This document shows, piece after piece, positions 1 to 6,830 of a stretch of DNA of 64,000 nucleotides. Below the pieces are notes generated by a model, which searched no databases, was not told the origin of the DNA, and worked only from the letters and a program-made list of their open reading frames with translations. The stretch's first letter is position 1; each line of letters begins with the position of its first letter. A program made the translations under genes and the position numbers. The stretch is from Halomonas citrativorans (GTDB lineage Bacteria; Pseudomonadota; Gammaproteobacteria; Pseudomonadales; Halomonadaceae), in the NCBI RefSeq assembly GCF_900163645.1, contig NZ_FUKM01000058.1, positions 1 through 64,000 of the forward strand, in the 5' to 3' direction.

Positions 1-9
1 TGTGAGGGG

Positions 10-28
10 AGGTGTGTATTAGAGACAG
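10..28 (+). other. Nextera mosaic-end-like adapter remnant
   Basis: Bases 10-28 agree with the Tn5/Nextera mosaic end AGATGTGTATAAGAGACAG at 17 of 19 positions. They are followed by a G-rich low-complexity run (29-50). Both are typical of untrimmed library sequence at a contig edge. I read bases 1 to about 50 as non-genomic. Confidence 0.75.
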
Positions 29-56
29 GTGGTGGGTGGTGGGTGGTAGGGCGACG

Positions 57-962
57 TTACAGCTCCAGCCGCTTCCACTCACCAGCGCTTCGGCCGCGAT
101 CGTTGTTGTACTGATCGGTCATCGACTGATTCTTGTGCCCGAGTAGGTTCTGCGTGTTGATACCCTGAGCGCGGTACAGGCGCTCAGACAGCGATCGAAT
201 CTCGTGTAGTGTGGGCGGCGTTTTGGGTGCCCAACGCGAGTCGTCATAAACAGCTTGGCGCGCTTTCTGAAACGAGGGCGACAATCCTTTGGGACAGAAC
301 GGAACGTCATCGCGGCGGCGTAGCAGTAGATCACCTGGGCGCCGATAATCGTCTGCGCGTCGAATGGTCTCCTCGAGTGTAATGCTGAGCGCGTCGAGCC
401 GTAGAGACAGCGGTAACTCGATACGCGCCCCGGTTTTCTGCTGCTCCACGCGTAGATGGCCATTAACGATGTGCGATGTTCGCATCCTGACGAGGTCAGA
501 GCGTCGCTGCCCGGTCACGAGTGCCAGCAACAGCAGGTATGATTCCCACGGAAGCGCATTGGATTCTGACCAAGCGTAGATCGTTTGCCACTCTTCGAAC
601 GTGATTCGAGATCGTCCTACCGGCACTCTTGGCGGTTTGACTGGAATCACGGGATTCAAGTCGATGATCCTCTCGTAGATCGCGGCGCGAAATAGCGACT
701 CGGCTTCCCATCGCACACTTCGCGCCGTAGACCCTCGACCTGAGTCCATGATGGCGGTAATTGCCCGCAGCACATCGGACGGCCGGACGTCGCGAATGGG
801 CATCGCGCCGATATGGTGCGTGAGGTGGTATACGTGGGTCCGACGATTCGAAAATGTTTTCGGTTTGAGGTTCTCACTGCGGACTTGCTCGAGATACTGC
901 TCCGCGAACGACTCGACGGTGATACTCCGCCGTCTCCAGCGTTGGAAAATCGATCGGCCCAT
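57..962 (-). CDS. Lambda-Int-type tyrosine recombinase
   Basis: Site-specific integrase of 301 residues. The catalytic set of the lambda integrase family is visible: R153 (TGQR), K176 (QQKTG), H253 and R256 (LHEIRSLS), H276 (LLGHK) and the nucleophile Y285. The region from about residue 118 to the end resembles phage lambda Int closely from memory (RSR-T-EE, VTGQR, HE-RSLS-RLY, LLGHK). The N-terminus is about 55 residues shorter than lambda Int: the arm-binding domain is replaced by a short basic stretch (IFQRWRRR). The core-binding domain (about 14-105) is present. The ATG lies 2 bp after the stop of the 965-1315 gene, so translation is probably coupled. It lies at the contig edge, far from the other integrase, and may mobilise a different element. 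Confidence 0.93.
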   Translation of the reverse strand: MGRSIFQRWRRRSITVESFAEQYLEQVRSENLKPKTFSNRRTHVYHLTHHIGAMPIRDVRPSDVLRAITAIMDSGRGSTARSVRWEAESLFRAAIYERIIDLNPVIPVKPPRVPVGRSRITFEEWQTIYAWSESNALPWESYLLLLALVTGQRRSDLVRMRTSHIVNGHLRVEQQKTGARIELPLSLRLDALSITLEETIRRADDYRRPGDLLLRRRDDVPFCPKGLSPSFQKARQAVYDDSRWAPKTPPTLHEIRSLSERLYRAQGINTQNLLGHKNQSMTDQYNNDRGRSAGEWKRLEL

Positions 963-964
963 TT

Positions 965-1315
965 CTAGTAACCGAGCGATTCGATCAGCGCGATGCGCTC
1001 GGCAATGCTCATGCCACGCAATCGTTCGGCGAGCTCGCGCCGTTGAGCAGGCTCACCTGCATCACTGTCCTCGATCTCGTCGTCCAGGTGTTTGATCAAT
1101 AGCGGTTCGACGTGAGATCCGGAAAGGGCGGAGCCGAGAATCTCGAGCTCGCGATCGGTGAGCTCTGGCGTTTGTTTGCAAATGAGCTGGTAGCGCTCGG
1201 CGACAGTTGCGAGACGCTGGCTCAGGCTTTGGCCATCCCGCAGATTGCCGGCCACGTGCTGAAGCGGCGGGCTTAGATAGATGCTTGGGCGTTTGGCTTT
1301 GCGGTTCTCAGCCAT
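965..1315 (-). CDS. Unknown protein coupled to the integrase
   Basis: 116 residues, unrecognised family. The N-terminus (KRPSIYLSPPLQHVAG) has the look of a ribbon-helix-helix strand followed by helices, but this is only an impression. The C-terminus is acidic and helical. A GGAG lies 7 bases before the ATG and the stop is 2 bp from the integrase start, so the two are probably one transcript. A role as regulator or directionality partner of the adjacent integrase is possible but unproven. Confidence 0.75.
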   Translation of the reverse strand: MAENRKAKRPSIYLSPPLQHVAGNLRDGQSLSQRLATVAERYQLICKQTPELTDRELEILGSALSGSHVEPLLIKHLDDEIEDSDAGEPAQRRELAERLRGMSIAERIALIESLGY

Positions 1316-1334
1316 GTATAGGCTCCATTCGAAA

Positions 1335-1355
1335 GCCCCGGCTCGGAGCCGGGGC
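1335..1355 (-). terminator. GC-rich hairpin, possible terminator
   Basis: Two perfect 10-base arms (GCCCCGGCTC / GAGCCGGGGC) with a single base between them. The hairpin lies between the 1364-1885 stop and the 1315 start. On the minus strand it is followed by only three T residues, so it may attenuate rather than fully terminate. Confidence 0.45.
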
Positions 1356-1363
1356 AGTATGCG

Positions 1364-1885
1364 TTATCGCTGGATGGGCGCGTCGGCGTAATCGGGGAAC
1401 TCGCGCTGTATCTTCGCGATCGCCTCGTTGATGGCGTTAGCGTTGGGTATCGCCCGAAAGCCTCCAATACCCCCGCCGTGATTGCGAGCCTCGCTATCCC
1501 ACTCTTCCAGGCACTTAATAACGTGGCAGGCGAGCTCCTCTCCTCGGCCATCCTTGAGTATCACCTCGTTCCACATGCGGCTCCCCCTCTCGGGGCGACG
1601 TTTACCAGTGACGAGGATGCAGGCGCCATTCAGGGAGTGCTCGCGATCCCGATCGGCCTGCCACGTTTGGTAGGCTTCAAGCTGCTCCTGGGTGACGAGG
1701 CTGGGGTCGATACCCGCGAACTTCAGCTGAGCCTCGGCCCGCTCGGGAATGCCCTCGCTCAGGTCAGCCCGGTCGTTGAGTCGGTAGCCTTCAGCAAAAA
1801 TGACGTTGTAGCCCGACGCGCTCAACTTGGTGCGCTGACCTAGTTGGTGGTACATGGCTGCGCGGCAGAGTTCGAGATTGGTCAT
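1364..1885 (-). CDS. Hypothetical protein of the mobile element
   Basis: 173 residues, no family recognised. It is soluble and mixed in composition, with a glycine-rich patch near residues 137-142 (HGGGIGG). The start is supported by an AAGGAG 8 bases upstream of the ATG. A perfect 12+12 bp dyad (1961-1987) lies about 75 bp upstream of the start and could be its operator. A GC-rich hairpin follows the stop. A long open frame on the opposite strand (1478-1843) is antisense noise. Confidence 0.7.
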   Translation of the reverse strand: MTNLELCRAAMYHQLGQRTKLSASGYNVIFAEGYRLNDRADLSEGIPERAEAQLKFAGIDPSLVTQEQLEAYQTWQADRDREHSLNGACILVTGKRRPERGSRMWNEVILKDGRGEELACHVIKCLEEWDSEARNHGGGIGGFRAIPNANAINEAIAKIQREFPDYADAPIQR

Positions 1886-1960
1886 GGTGTGTCTCCTTGG
1901 TTCTGCGCCCGAAATGGGCCAGTTCGCTCAGGGCGTGGGCTTTGTTCGCCTCACACCTCT

Positions 1961-1987
1961 AAAGGTACTACCTTGGGTAGTACCTTT
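1961..1987. promoter_or_regulatory. Perfect 27-bp dyad, candidate operator
   Basis: Arms AAAGGTACTACC and GGTAGTACCTTT match perfectly around a 3-base centre. The dyad lies in the 123-bp gap between the 2009-2662 gene and the 1364-1885 gene, upstream of the latter. There is no T-tract on the minus strand, so it looks like a protein-binding site rather than a terminator. Confidence 0.6.
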
Positions 1988-2008
1988 CAAGTATTTTTCG
2001 AAGACTCT

Positions 2009-2662
2009 TTAAACTTGCGCCAGTAGAAGCAGCTCTACTCTTCCAGCGGTGGCCGCGTCCTTGATCGCCTGTCCGTTTTTGAATATCGCATCGCCCCGCT
2101 GCTTGTTCGGCACCATGTGCTTCACGCCCCGGCGATCGGTCGCCACTACCGTCGGCACAATATCCCCCATCACCGATAGCGACCCCATTTGCAGCATGCG
2201 CGAGTAGATGGGCAGGTGCTGGGCGATAAAATCGTAGGGCTTCGCCCAGGGCGCCGCTTGCTGGGTCGGCATCGGGTGAAGCTTCGCTGCGCGGATCAGC
2301 ACCGCCAGCCGCGCCCGGGGCCGTTGCCGAGCGCCAGCCAGCCACGCCCGCGCGAACTCATGCCCGGCGCTCAACCGCTGTCCTCGCTCGTACGCGATCG
2401 CCAACGGCTCGGCCGCCGCGGTGCCGCCCCCTGGCTGCTGCCCCAGCGTCGCCGTAGGGCTGAATGGCTGGAACCCCTCGTTCTCGTGCATGTGCCACGT
2501 TACCCGCTCGGCCTCCATATCGAGCACGCGATCAACGAATGTCCGGGTAGCGTCCGGATCGTGCTCGGGGTGTGTCGCGCGCGCCAGCTCTCGCAACCGC
2601 TGGATGCCCATATTCCGATAATCGCGCATTGCGCCCCCTGTGTGTTGTAGTGCTGCGCTCAT
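2009..2662 (-). CDS. Unknown phage protein in the Q position
   Basis: 217 residues, family not recognised. It is the last gene of the minus-strand early run, where lambda-like phages carry the late antiterminator Q. That positional role is inference only; no zinc-binding cysteines or known Q motif are visible. The ATG at 2662 overlaps the stop of the VRR-NUC gene (ATGA), which fixes the start by coupling. An alternative ATG at 2629 has a GGGGG 5 bases upstream. The middle is rich in Gly/Ala/Arg and the ends are helical. Confidence 0.75.
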   Translation of the reverse strand: MSAALQHTGGAMRDYRNMGIQRLRELARATHPEHDPDATRTFVDRVLDMEAERVTWHMHENEGFQPFSPTATLGQQPGGGTAAAEPLAIAYERGQRLSAGHEFARAWLAGARQRPRARLAVLIRAAKLHPMPTQQAAPWAKPYDFIAQHLPIYSRMLQMGSLSVMGDIVPTVVATDRRGVKHMVPNKQRGDAIFKNGQAIKDAATAGRVELLLLAQV

Positions 2663-3171
2663 TCGCCCTTTCTCCACTCACTACCGCTATTCATTACCTG
2701 CCGCTGCCCCACCACTTCAGTACGTGGCCAGCTCGCATACTCACGCAACACCGCTTTGGCTTCATCTAACCCACGCGCCAGCACCGCGCAGTAGCCTTCA
2801 TACTCGCTGCCTTCCAGCCATTCGAATTGGCTAGGCGCCAGCGCTGCATCACGTGGGGGTGTGGCTTTGAACTCCAAGAAGAGACCATGCCAACCGCCAC
2901 GTGCTTGCCTTACGGGTAAGTCACTCACTCCTGCGCGTACACCCTGTCGTTTGAGGTCAGAAGCCGTTTTCTTGTTACGCTGCCCACCATTGGGAACGTG
3001 ATAAGTCGAGTCGTATAACTCACCTACCGACTGACCTCGCATTTTCTCCCCATGCAGCCAGCGCATTAATACCGCTTGCTCCTGCCCTTCCCAATCGACC
3101 GGCTTTGCCCGGGGTGCGCCGCTTTTGGTAAGCGCACGCGGCCTACGGGGCTTTTGGATAGGTAGTTTCAT
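2659..3171 (-). CDS. VRR-NUC domain nuclease
   Basis: 170 residues. The PD-(D/E)XK nuclease core of the VRR-NUC family is seen: E31 in the first helix, HVPNGG at 58-63, GVSD at 81-84 with metal-ligand D84, then E100 and K102 (FLEFK). Family members cut branched or flapped DNA; stand-alone phage copies probably act in recombination or replication-fork processing. A GGGGGAACGC precedes the ATG. The start overlaps the upstream stop and the stop overlaps the next start, indicating a tightly packed operon. Confidence 0.9.
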   Translation of the reverse strand: MKLPIQKPRRPRALTKSGAPRAKPVDWEGQEQAVLMRWLHGEKMRGQSVGELYDSTYHVPNGGQRNKKTASDLKRQGVRAGVSDLPVRQARGGWHGLFLEFKATPPRDAALAPSQFEWLEGSEYEGYCAVLARGLDEAKAVLREYASWPRTEVVGQRQVMNSGSEWRKGE

Positions 3172-3467
3172 GCGTTCCCCCGCTGGAGCTGCTTACGCTC
3201 CCACTTGCTGTAATCCGCCATAATCCTGTCAAGCATGGCCCGCGCTTCGTCGTTGTGATCGATCTCAGCGCGGCTCTCAATACCGCACGCCTCACGCAGC
3301 CAGTCCTCGCAATCCACTTGGGCGTGGGTGCCGTCGGGCATCGTGTCATAAGGCACTTGATGCACACGGCGGCGCCGCTGGTCGAGGTAGAGCCAAAAGC
3401 GCTTGTTCTGGCACAGCATCGCAGCGCGCCGGGCGTGTGGGCCGCCTTTTATAGATTGATTAAGCAT
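3168..3467 (-). CDS. Conserved phage early protein, unknown function
   Basis: 99 residues. It has a recognisable but functionally uncharacterised phage pattern: ARRAAMLCQ near the start, FWLYLD, DGTHAQ, then ACGIESRAEIDH and MLDRIMADY. I recall similar small proteins in phage early regions, with no known activity. GGAGG lies 5 bases before the ATG at 3467. That ATG overlaps the last codons of the nuclease gene upstream by 8 bases. A TTG start at 3479 would add four residues and is less likely. Confidence 0.8.
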   Translation of the reverse strand: MLNQSIKGGPHARRAAMLCQNKRFWLYLDQRRRRVHQVPYDTMPDGTHAQVDCEDWLREACGIESRAEIDHNDEARAMLDRIMADYSKWERKQLQRGNA

Positions 3468-4149
3468 TAGCGCCTCCAAGGCTGGCCGTCAGCTCGGCTA
3501 TCGCAGAGGGGTTGCCCCGCCGTGCCATACGCAACTCTCTCTCAAGCCTCCGTATTGTCTCGTTCTGGGTATTCACTCGCTTAGAAAGGCGGCTTTGCTC
3601 TGCCCATGCTTCGCGCATCTTCTGATTAAGCTCCTCTGCGTCACCAATTCGTGAGTACAGCTTCACCAAAATGAATTGCTCACCAAGCCAGTCGCTTTCA
3701 TGCCGATAGCTAGCCAGAGCTTCCTGATGATTGTGATAGTTCTTTGAATCTGCCAACGCACCAGCGAAACCCGCCTTCGGCTTTACGTGGCCACGTGAAT
3801 TGACCCACAGCAGCCCCCAGCCTTCTGGCAACTCTTCCGGCTGGATCATCCCCTCAGGGCACATGTAGTAACGCCAGTTGCCTAGGCCACCATCAATGCG
3901 GTGCGGCTTCTTCTTGTCCGCCAAAAAATCGCTACGGCTGACCTTTACCTCAACCACTACCGAGCCATCGCTCGGCGCATAGCCTGATTGCCTAAAGCCG
4001 ATTGCGTCGGGTATCTCACCCGTCCAGCCTGAGCGCACCTCACTAACCGCCACATGACAGCCGTGGCCATTGTTGCTGTTTGCGCGCTTGAGCCACTTAA
4101 CAGCGATGGTGCAAAGATCAGCGTGGGTCCACTGCTTAACAGCTGTCAT
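3460..4149 (-). CDS. Predicted PD-(D/E)XK-type nuclease with coiled-coil tail
   Basis: 229 residues. Restriction-endonuclease-like residues fall in order: E37 (VSE), D48 (IPDAIGF), E67 and K69 (VVVEVKVSRSDFLAD). Residues 84-130 (GNWRYYMCPEG, WGLLWVNSRG) match a conserved phage protein type. Residues from about 165 to 215 form a heptad-rich coiled coil. The start at 4149 is supported by GGGAGGGC upstream and an ATGA overlap with the 49-residue gene; an upstream in-frame start at 4194 would run through that gene. Role inferred: DNA processing with the VRR-NUC protein. Confidence 0.82.
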   Translation of the reverse strand: MTAVKQWTHADLCTIAVKWLKRANSNNGHGCHVAVSEVRSGWTGEIPDAIGFRQSGYAPSDGSVVVEVKVSRSDFLADKKKPHRIDGGLGNWRYYMCPEGMIQPEELPEGWGLLWVNSRGHVKPKAGFAGALADSKNYHNHQEALASYRHESDWLGEQFILVKLYSRIGDAEELNQKMREAWAEQSRLSKRVNTQNETIRRLERELRMARRGNPSAIAELTASLGGANA

Positions 4150-4295
4150 GCCCGTGCCCTCCCGCGCTGAATACGACGCATGCAGTGCTTGCACGCGGCT
4201 AGCTGCTCATGGGTGCCTGGGTCACGAAATTCCGATGGCGGCTTGCGATAGTTACACTCTGGGCACTTGGGCTGTATGTATGCCTGTTTAAGCAT
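4146..4295 (-). CDS. 49-residue zinc-finger-like protein
   Basis: A small gene in the otherwise empty gap between the winged-helix and nuclease genes. The product has CPEC at 11-14 and CKHC at 35-38, a CxxC-x20-CxxC zinc ribbon, followed by a basic tail (MRRIQRGRARA). Its ATG overlaps the upstream stop by 8 bases and its TGA overlaps the next ATG (ATGA). These couplings on both sides support it as a real gene. DNA or RNA binding is inferred from the fold pattern. Confidence 0.8.
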   Translation of the reverse strand: MLKQAYIQPKCPECNYRKPPSEFRDPGTHEQLAACKHCMRRIQRGRARA

Positions 4296-4626
4296 CGCTA
4301 GCACCCTCCTTGCCCTTCAACGACTCAACAGCCTGCAGCACCAGCGCCCGGCCCGAATCGCTCAGCGCCAGCATTTGCCGTGCCGGGGTATCCGCCGTCA
4401 GGCCCACTACGTCGATGTATCCAAGGTCCAGCAGCTCACGGCAACGGCCGCAAATGCTGGCTAGCGGCAATCCCGTGCGTGCTGCCAGCTCATTACGCGT
4501 GCGCGGCCCGCCTGCCAAGCTGGAAAGCACCAGGCTACGCGATACGCTCAACTTGCCGCTGCGCCGGTGATCGCTGAACGCGGCCTGTTTCACTTCATTG
4601 CCGCTCGGTTGAAATGCGGTATTCAT
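4288..4626 (-). CDS. Winged-helix DNA-binding protein
   Basis: 112 residues with a winged-helix pattern across residues 25-95: SRSLVLSSLAGGPRTRNELAARTGLPLASICGRC is split by a turn, followed by RELLDLGYIDVV and LALSDSGRALV. It resembles MarR/ArsR-type helix-turn-helix folds, without a specific family match. A GGGAGG precedes the ATG, which follows the P-like gene stop by 2 bp. In this operon it probably regulates or accompanies replication; the function is not known. Confidence 0.8.
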   Translation of the reverse strand: MNTAFQPSGNEVKQAAFSDHRRSGKLSVSRSLVLSSLAGGPRTRNELAARTGLPLASICGRCRELLDLGYIDVVGLTADTPARQMLALSDSGRALVLQAVESLKGKEGASDA

Positions 4627-4628
4627 GA

Positions 4629-5396
4629 TTAACGTCCTCCCAAAGCGGCACGCAGTGAGCGCAGCCCTTGTTCTGAATTCATACGGTCCGGCATACCCGC
4701 CGCCTCGGCACGTTGCTGGGCAGCTTCACGGCTGGCGCGCTCTGCGAGTTCTGCGCGGTTTAACTGGCTGTCGTGGCCGATCAGCGTGCGGGCCTGCAGC
4801 TGCTCGCCGCTCATCACGCGATTAACCAGCGCGCCATACTCTTTCCGGAAACGGCTTTCCATACGGCTAGCGCGGGACTCACCGCCACCGTGGGTCAGCT
4901 CCCACCAACCAACGGCAGCCCCAGCCATGCGCACGGCCTCGTGGCTCCACTGATGGCGCTGGGGCTGGTGAGCATTGGCGGTTACTTCGCGCCACGCATC
5001 GGCTTCACCCGGCAGGCCCATATCTTCCGGCTTGGGCTGGCACAGGGCGGCGAACGCAACGGGCATCGGTGGCCACACCTCGTCACTCTGGCGGGCTGCG
5101 TCCTGAATCTGCTGGCGCACACGACGCAAGCCGATTGCCAGCTGCCCGGGCGTGACGTGCTGCAGCTCTGCCCACCACGCGCCAGTCTCATCGAACGCAC
5201 CCCACTGGCTGCTGAACTTGTTGCCAAACAGCTCGCCCATGACGTTGAACAGGTTGTCCACGTCACCAGCCGTTAGCGTTGGACCACTCGCCGTCGAACG
5301 TTTGCCCTGACGGCTCTGGCGCGCGCCGTCCAGCGGCTGCTCGCGCTTCCTGAGCGGTAAGACGGCGTTTTGGAGTGCTGTTGCGGCGTGATGCAT
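4629..5396 (-). CDS. Replication protein P-like helicase loader
   Basis: 255 residues resembling lambda P-family proteins of Pseudomonas-type phages. It has a variable basic N-terminus, then NLFNVMGELFGNKF, W-x-LQHVTPGQLAIGLRR, WPPMPVAFAALCQP, and a C-terminal helical part with MSGEQLQART. Lambda P delivers the host helicase DnaB to the O-bound origin. The start at 5396 has GGAGG 6 bases upstream, and makes the gene overlap the 3' end of the O-like gene by 134 bp. A start nearer the conserved part cannot be excluded. It follows O directly, as in lambda. Confidence 0.85.
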   Translation of the reverse strand: MHHAATALQNAVLPLRKREQPLDGARQSRQGKRSTASGPTLTAGDVDNLFNVMGELFGNKFSSQWGAFDETGAWWAELQHVTPGQLAIGLRRVRQQIQDAARQSDEVWPPMPVAFAALCQPKPEDMGLPGEADAWREVTANAHQPQRHQWSHEAVRMAGAAVGWWELTHGGGESRASRMESRFRKEYGALVNRVMSGEQLQARTLIGHDSQLNRAELAERASREAAQQRAEAAGMPDRMNSEQGLRSLRAALGGR

Positions 5397-6261
5397 GGTG
5401 GCCTCCGGAAGTGGCGACGTTGGTTTGCTGGGCTTGCTGGCGCTTGGTGTTTTCGGAAACCCAGCGCGCAAAGCGGCGGGTCCAATCGGCGTGGGTCAGG
5501 GTTTGCTGAGGTCTGGCGGCGAAGTGTTCGCGGAAGTCGATCAGCGCATCGTGCACGTTGGCATCGGCTGACAGGCCACGCTGCAGGCAGGAAACGCGGT
5601 AGGTCTCTGGCTCAGGCTCCCAGCCAAGGTGCATGGCCGTTTTGCGTGGTGCGGCATCGGTAGCGGGTTCGCCATCGTCGGTCTGCTGGGCAGCACGCTC
5701 GAAAACGGTGGATTGAGGCTCGCCCGCGCCAGAGAGAGAGGGGGTTACTCTCTGTTGTAGTCTCTGTAAGAAAACTCCGTTTGGGCGGTTCTGTGCACTC
5801 CCTTCTGGCGACTCTTGATTCTCCGGTTGGGCGTTTTCAGATTCTCCGTCTGGGAGATTCTGAGCAGTGGCGGGGGATTCAGGCGGTTTCTCGGTTTCTT
5901 CGTTACTCAGCGCCAGCGCTAATTGAGCAGCCAACGCCTCACTATTAACCCGATACCATGTCTTTGCCGGAACGCCCTTTCGGACTTCTTCAAGTACGCC
6001 GATCTGGGTCAATTGCTTACGTGCAGTCACTTGCTGTTTGGCGCTCATACCGGTTTCAGATTCCCAGCTATCGTGCTCGCCCTGCTGCTCTTTCCAGAAC
6101 CATCCATCACGCTTGGAAGCGGTAGGCGTATTGGTCAGGAAAAGCGCCTGGCTCAGAAAGATAGCACCCTGCACTGTTACGCCCGGCAAGCGGGTAAACA
6201 CCGCCTGATAGGCAACAGGACGGCCGAGCAGTGCCGGGAGCATGGCTGCAGTTATGCTCAT
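5263..6261 (-). CDS. O-like phage replication initiator
   Basis: 332 residues. The N-terminal 100 residues form a winged-helix-like region (GAIFLSQALF, GWFWKEQ, SAKQQVTARKQLTQIGVLEE, WYRVN) typical of phage replisome organisers. The middle (about 120-200) is low complexity, rich in Gln, Pro and Glu, and its DNA carries four 23-bp iterons. The C-terminal part has a conserved-looking W-x-RRFARWV helix. The ATG at 6261 has a G6 run just upstream; a GTG at 6273 is possible. By analogy with lambda O it binds the iterons and recruits the P-like loader encoded next. Confidence 0.85.
   Translation of the reverse strand: MSITAAMLPALLGRPVAYQAVFTRLPGVTVQGAIFLSQALFLTNTPTASKRDGWFWKEQQGEHDSWESETGMSAKQQVTARKQLTQIGVLEEVRKGVPAKTWYRVNSEALAAQLALALSNEETEKPPESPATAQNLPDGESENAQPENQESPEGSAQNRPNGVFLQRLQQRVTPSLSGAGEPQSTVFERAAQQTDDGEPATDAAPRKTAMHLGWEPEPETYRVSCLQRGLSADANVHDALIDFREHFAARPQQTLTHADWTRRFARWVSENTKRQQAQQTNVATSGGHHASRRNSTPKRRLTAQEARAAAGRRAPEPSGQTFDGEWSNANGW
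5775..5856 (-). repeat. Four 23-bp iterons, probable phage replication origin
   Basis: Plus-strand cores start at 5775, 5798, 5821 and 5844, exactly 23 bp apart: CTCCGTTTGGGCG, CTCCCTTCTGGCG, CTCCGGTTGGGCG and CTCCGTCTGGGAG. The period is not a multiple of three, so the repeat cannot be a protein repeat and must be held at DNA level. Lambda likewise has four iterons inside O. Confidence 0.8.
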
Positions 6262-6344
6262 GGCGCCCCCCACAAATAGAAAGCCACGCCGTCACCCGCT
6301 AAAGTGGCAGTTGCGACACCACCCACTAACAGAAGGCAAGCGAC

Positions 6345-6830
6345 GTGGCTAAACCGGATAAAAAGATATGGATTGAAATGCTGGAGGCGGCGGCAGAAAC
6401 CTACCCAGATGCCCGCGAGGCTGACCAGTGGAATCAAGCGCTTGGTAAAAGCACTGCTAACGCCAACATCACCTACCTGGTAGACCATGGGCTTGTTACA
6501 GGCTTGGCTAGAAAGCGAATGGGAGACATCGATAGCTATGGCGAAATCACCATCACTAGCGCTGGCCTGGATTATGTCAGCGAAGATGGCGGTCTCACGT
6601 CTGAGCTGGGCGTGGTGACCATTAGGCTTGAAGCCGAGACTATTCAAGCACTGGTCACCGCTCAAATCGAAATGACGGATGCAACTAGGCAAGAGAAGAA
6701 CCTCCTGCGCCAGCAGCTTCAGGCGCTTTCGAAAGAGGGCCACCAGCGCCTAGCCAACCAACTGATTCGCCTAGGCCTTGAGGGGGCTCCGCGCTCCATT
6801 GAATGGCTGAAAACACTGATCGGTTCTTGA
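6345..6830 (+). CDS. Winged-helix-like accessory protein, against the operon
   Basis: 161 residues, starting with GTG after AGAAGG at 6331. The N-terminal half has a winged-helix look (NITYLVDHGLV, ITITSAGLDYV). It is followed by a DGGLTSELGVVTIRLEAETI segment (given here across residues 81-100) and a C-terminal helical part, a pattern I recall from uncharacterised accessory-genome proteins. It lies on the + strand between minus-strand cro-side and O genes, so it opposes lytic transcription. It is probably a later insertion (moron-like) expressed in the lysogen. Function unknown. Confidence 0.72.
   Translation: MAKPDKKIWIEMLEAAAETYPDAREADQWNQALGKSTANANITYLVDHGLVTGLARKRMGDIDSYGEITITSAGLDYVSEDGGLTSELGVVTIRLEAETIQALVTAQIEMTDATRQEKNLLRQQLQALSKEGHQRLANQLIRLGLEGAPRSIEWLKTLIGS

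Noticed and set aside
1478..1843. 121-codon open frame on the + strand
   Set aside because: It lies wholly antisense to the 1364-1885 gene, which has a good ribosome-binding site and fits the strand of its neighbours.
1961..1987. The 27-bp dyad read as a terminator for the 2009-2662 gene
   Set aside because: No T-tract follows it on the minus strand, and its symmetry is tighter than needed; an operator is more likely.
4773..5276. 167-codon open frame on the + strand
   Set aside because: It is antisense to the P-like replication gene, which has recognisable motifs.
6258..6743. 161-codon open frame on the minus strand
   Set aside because: It is antisense to the 6345-6830 gene, has no ribosome-binding site and no family look. 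The competing + strand gene has a better start and domain pattern.
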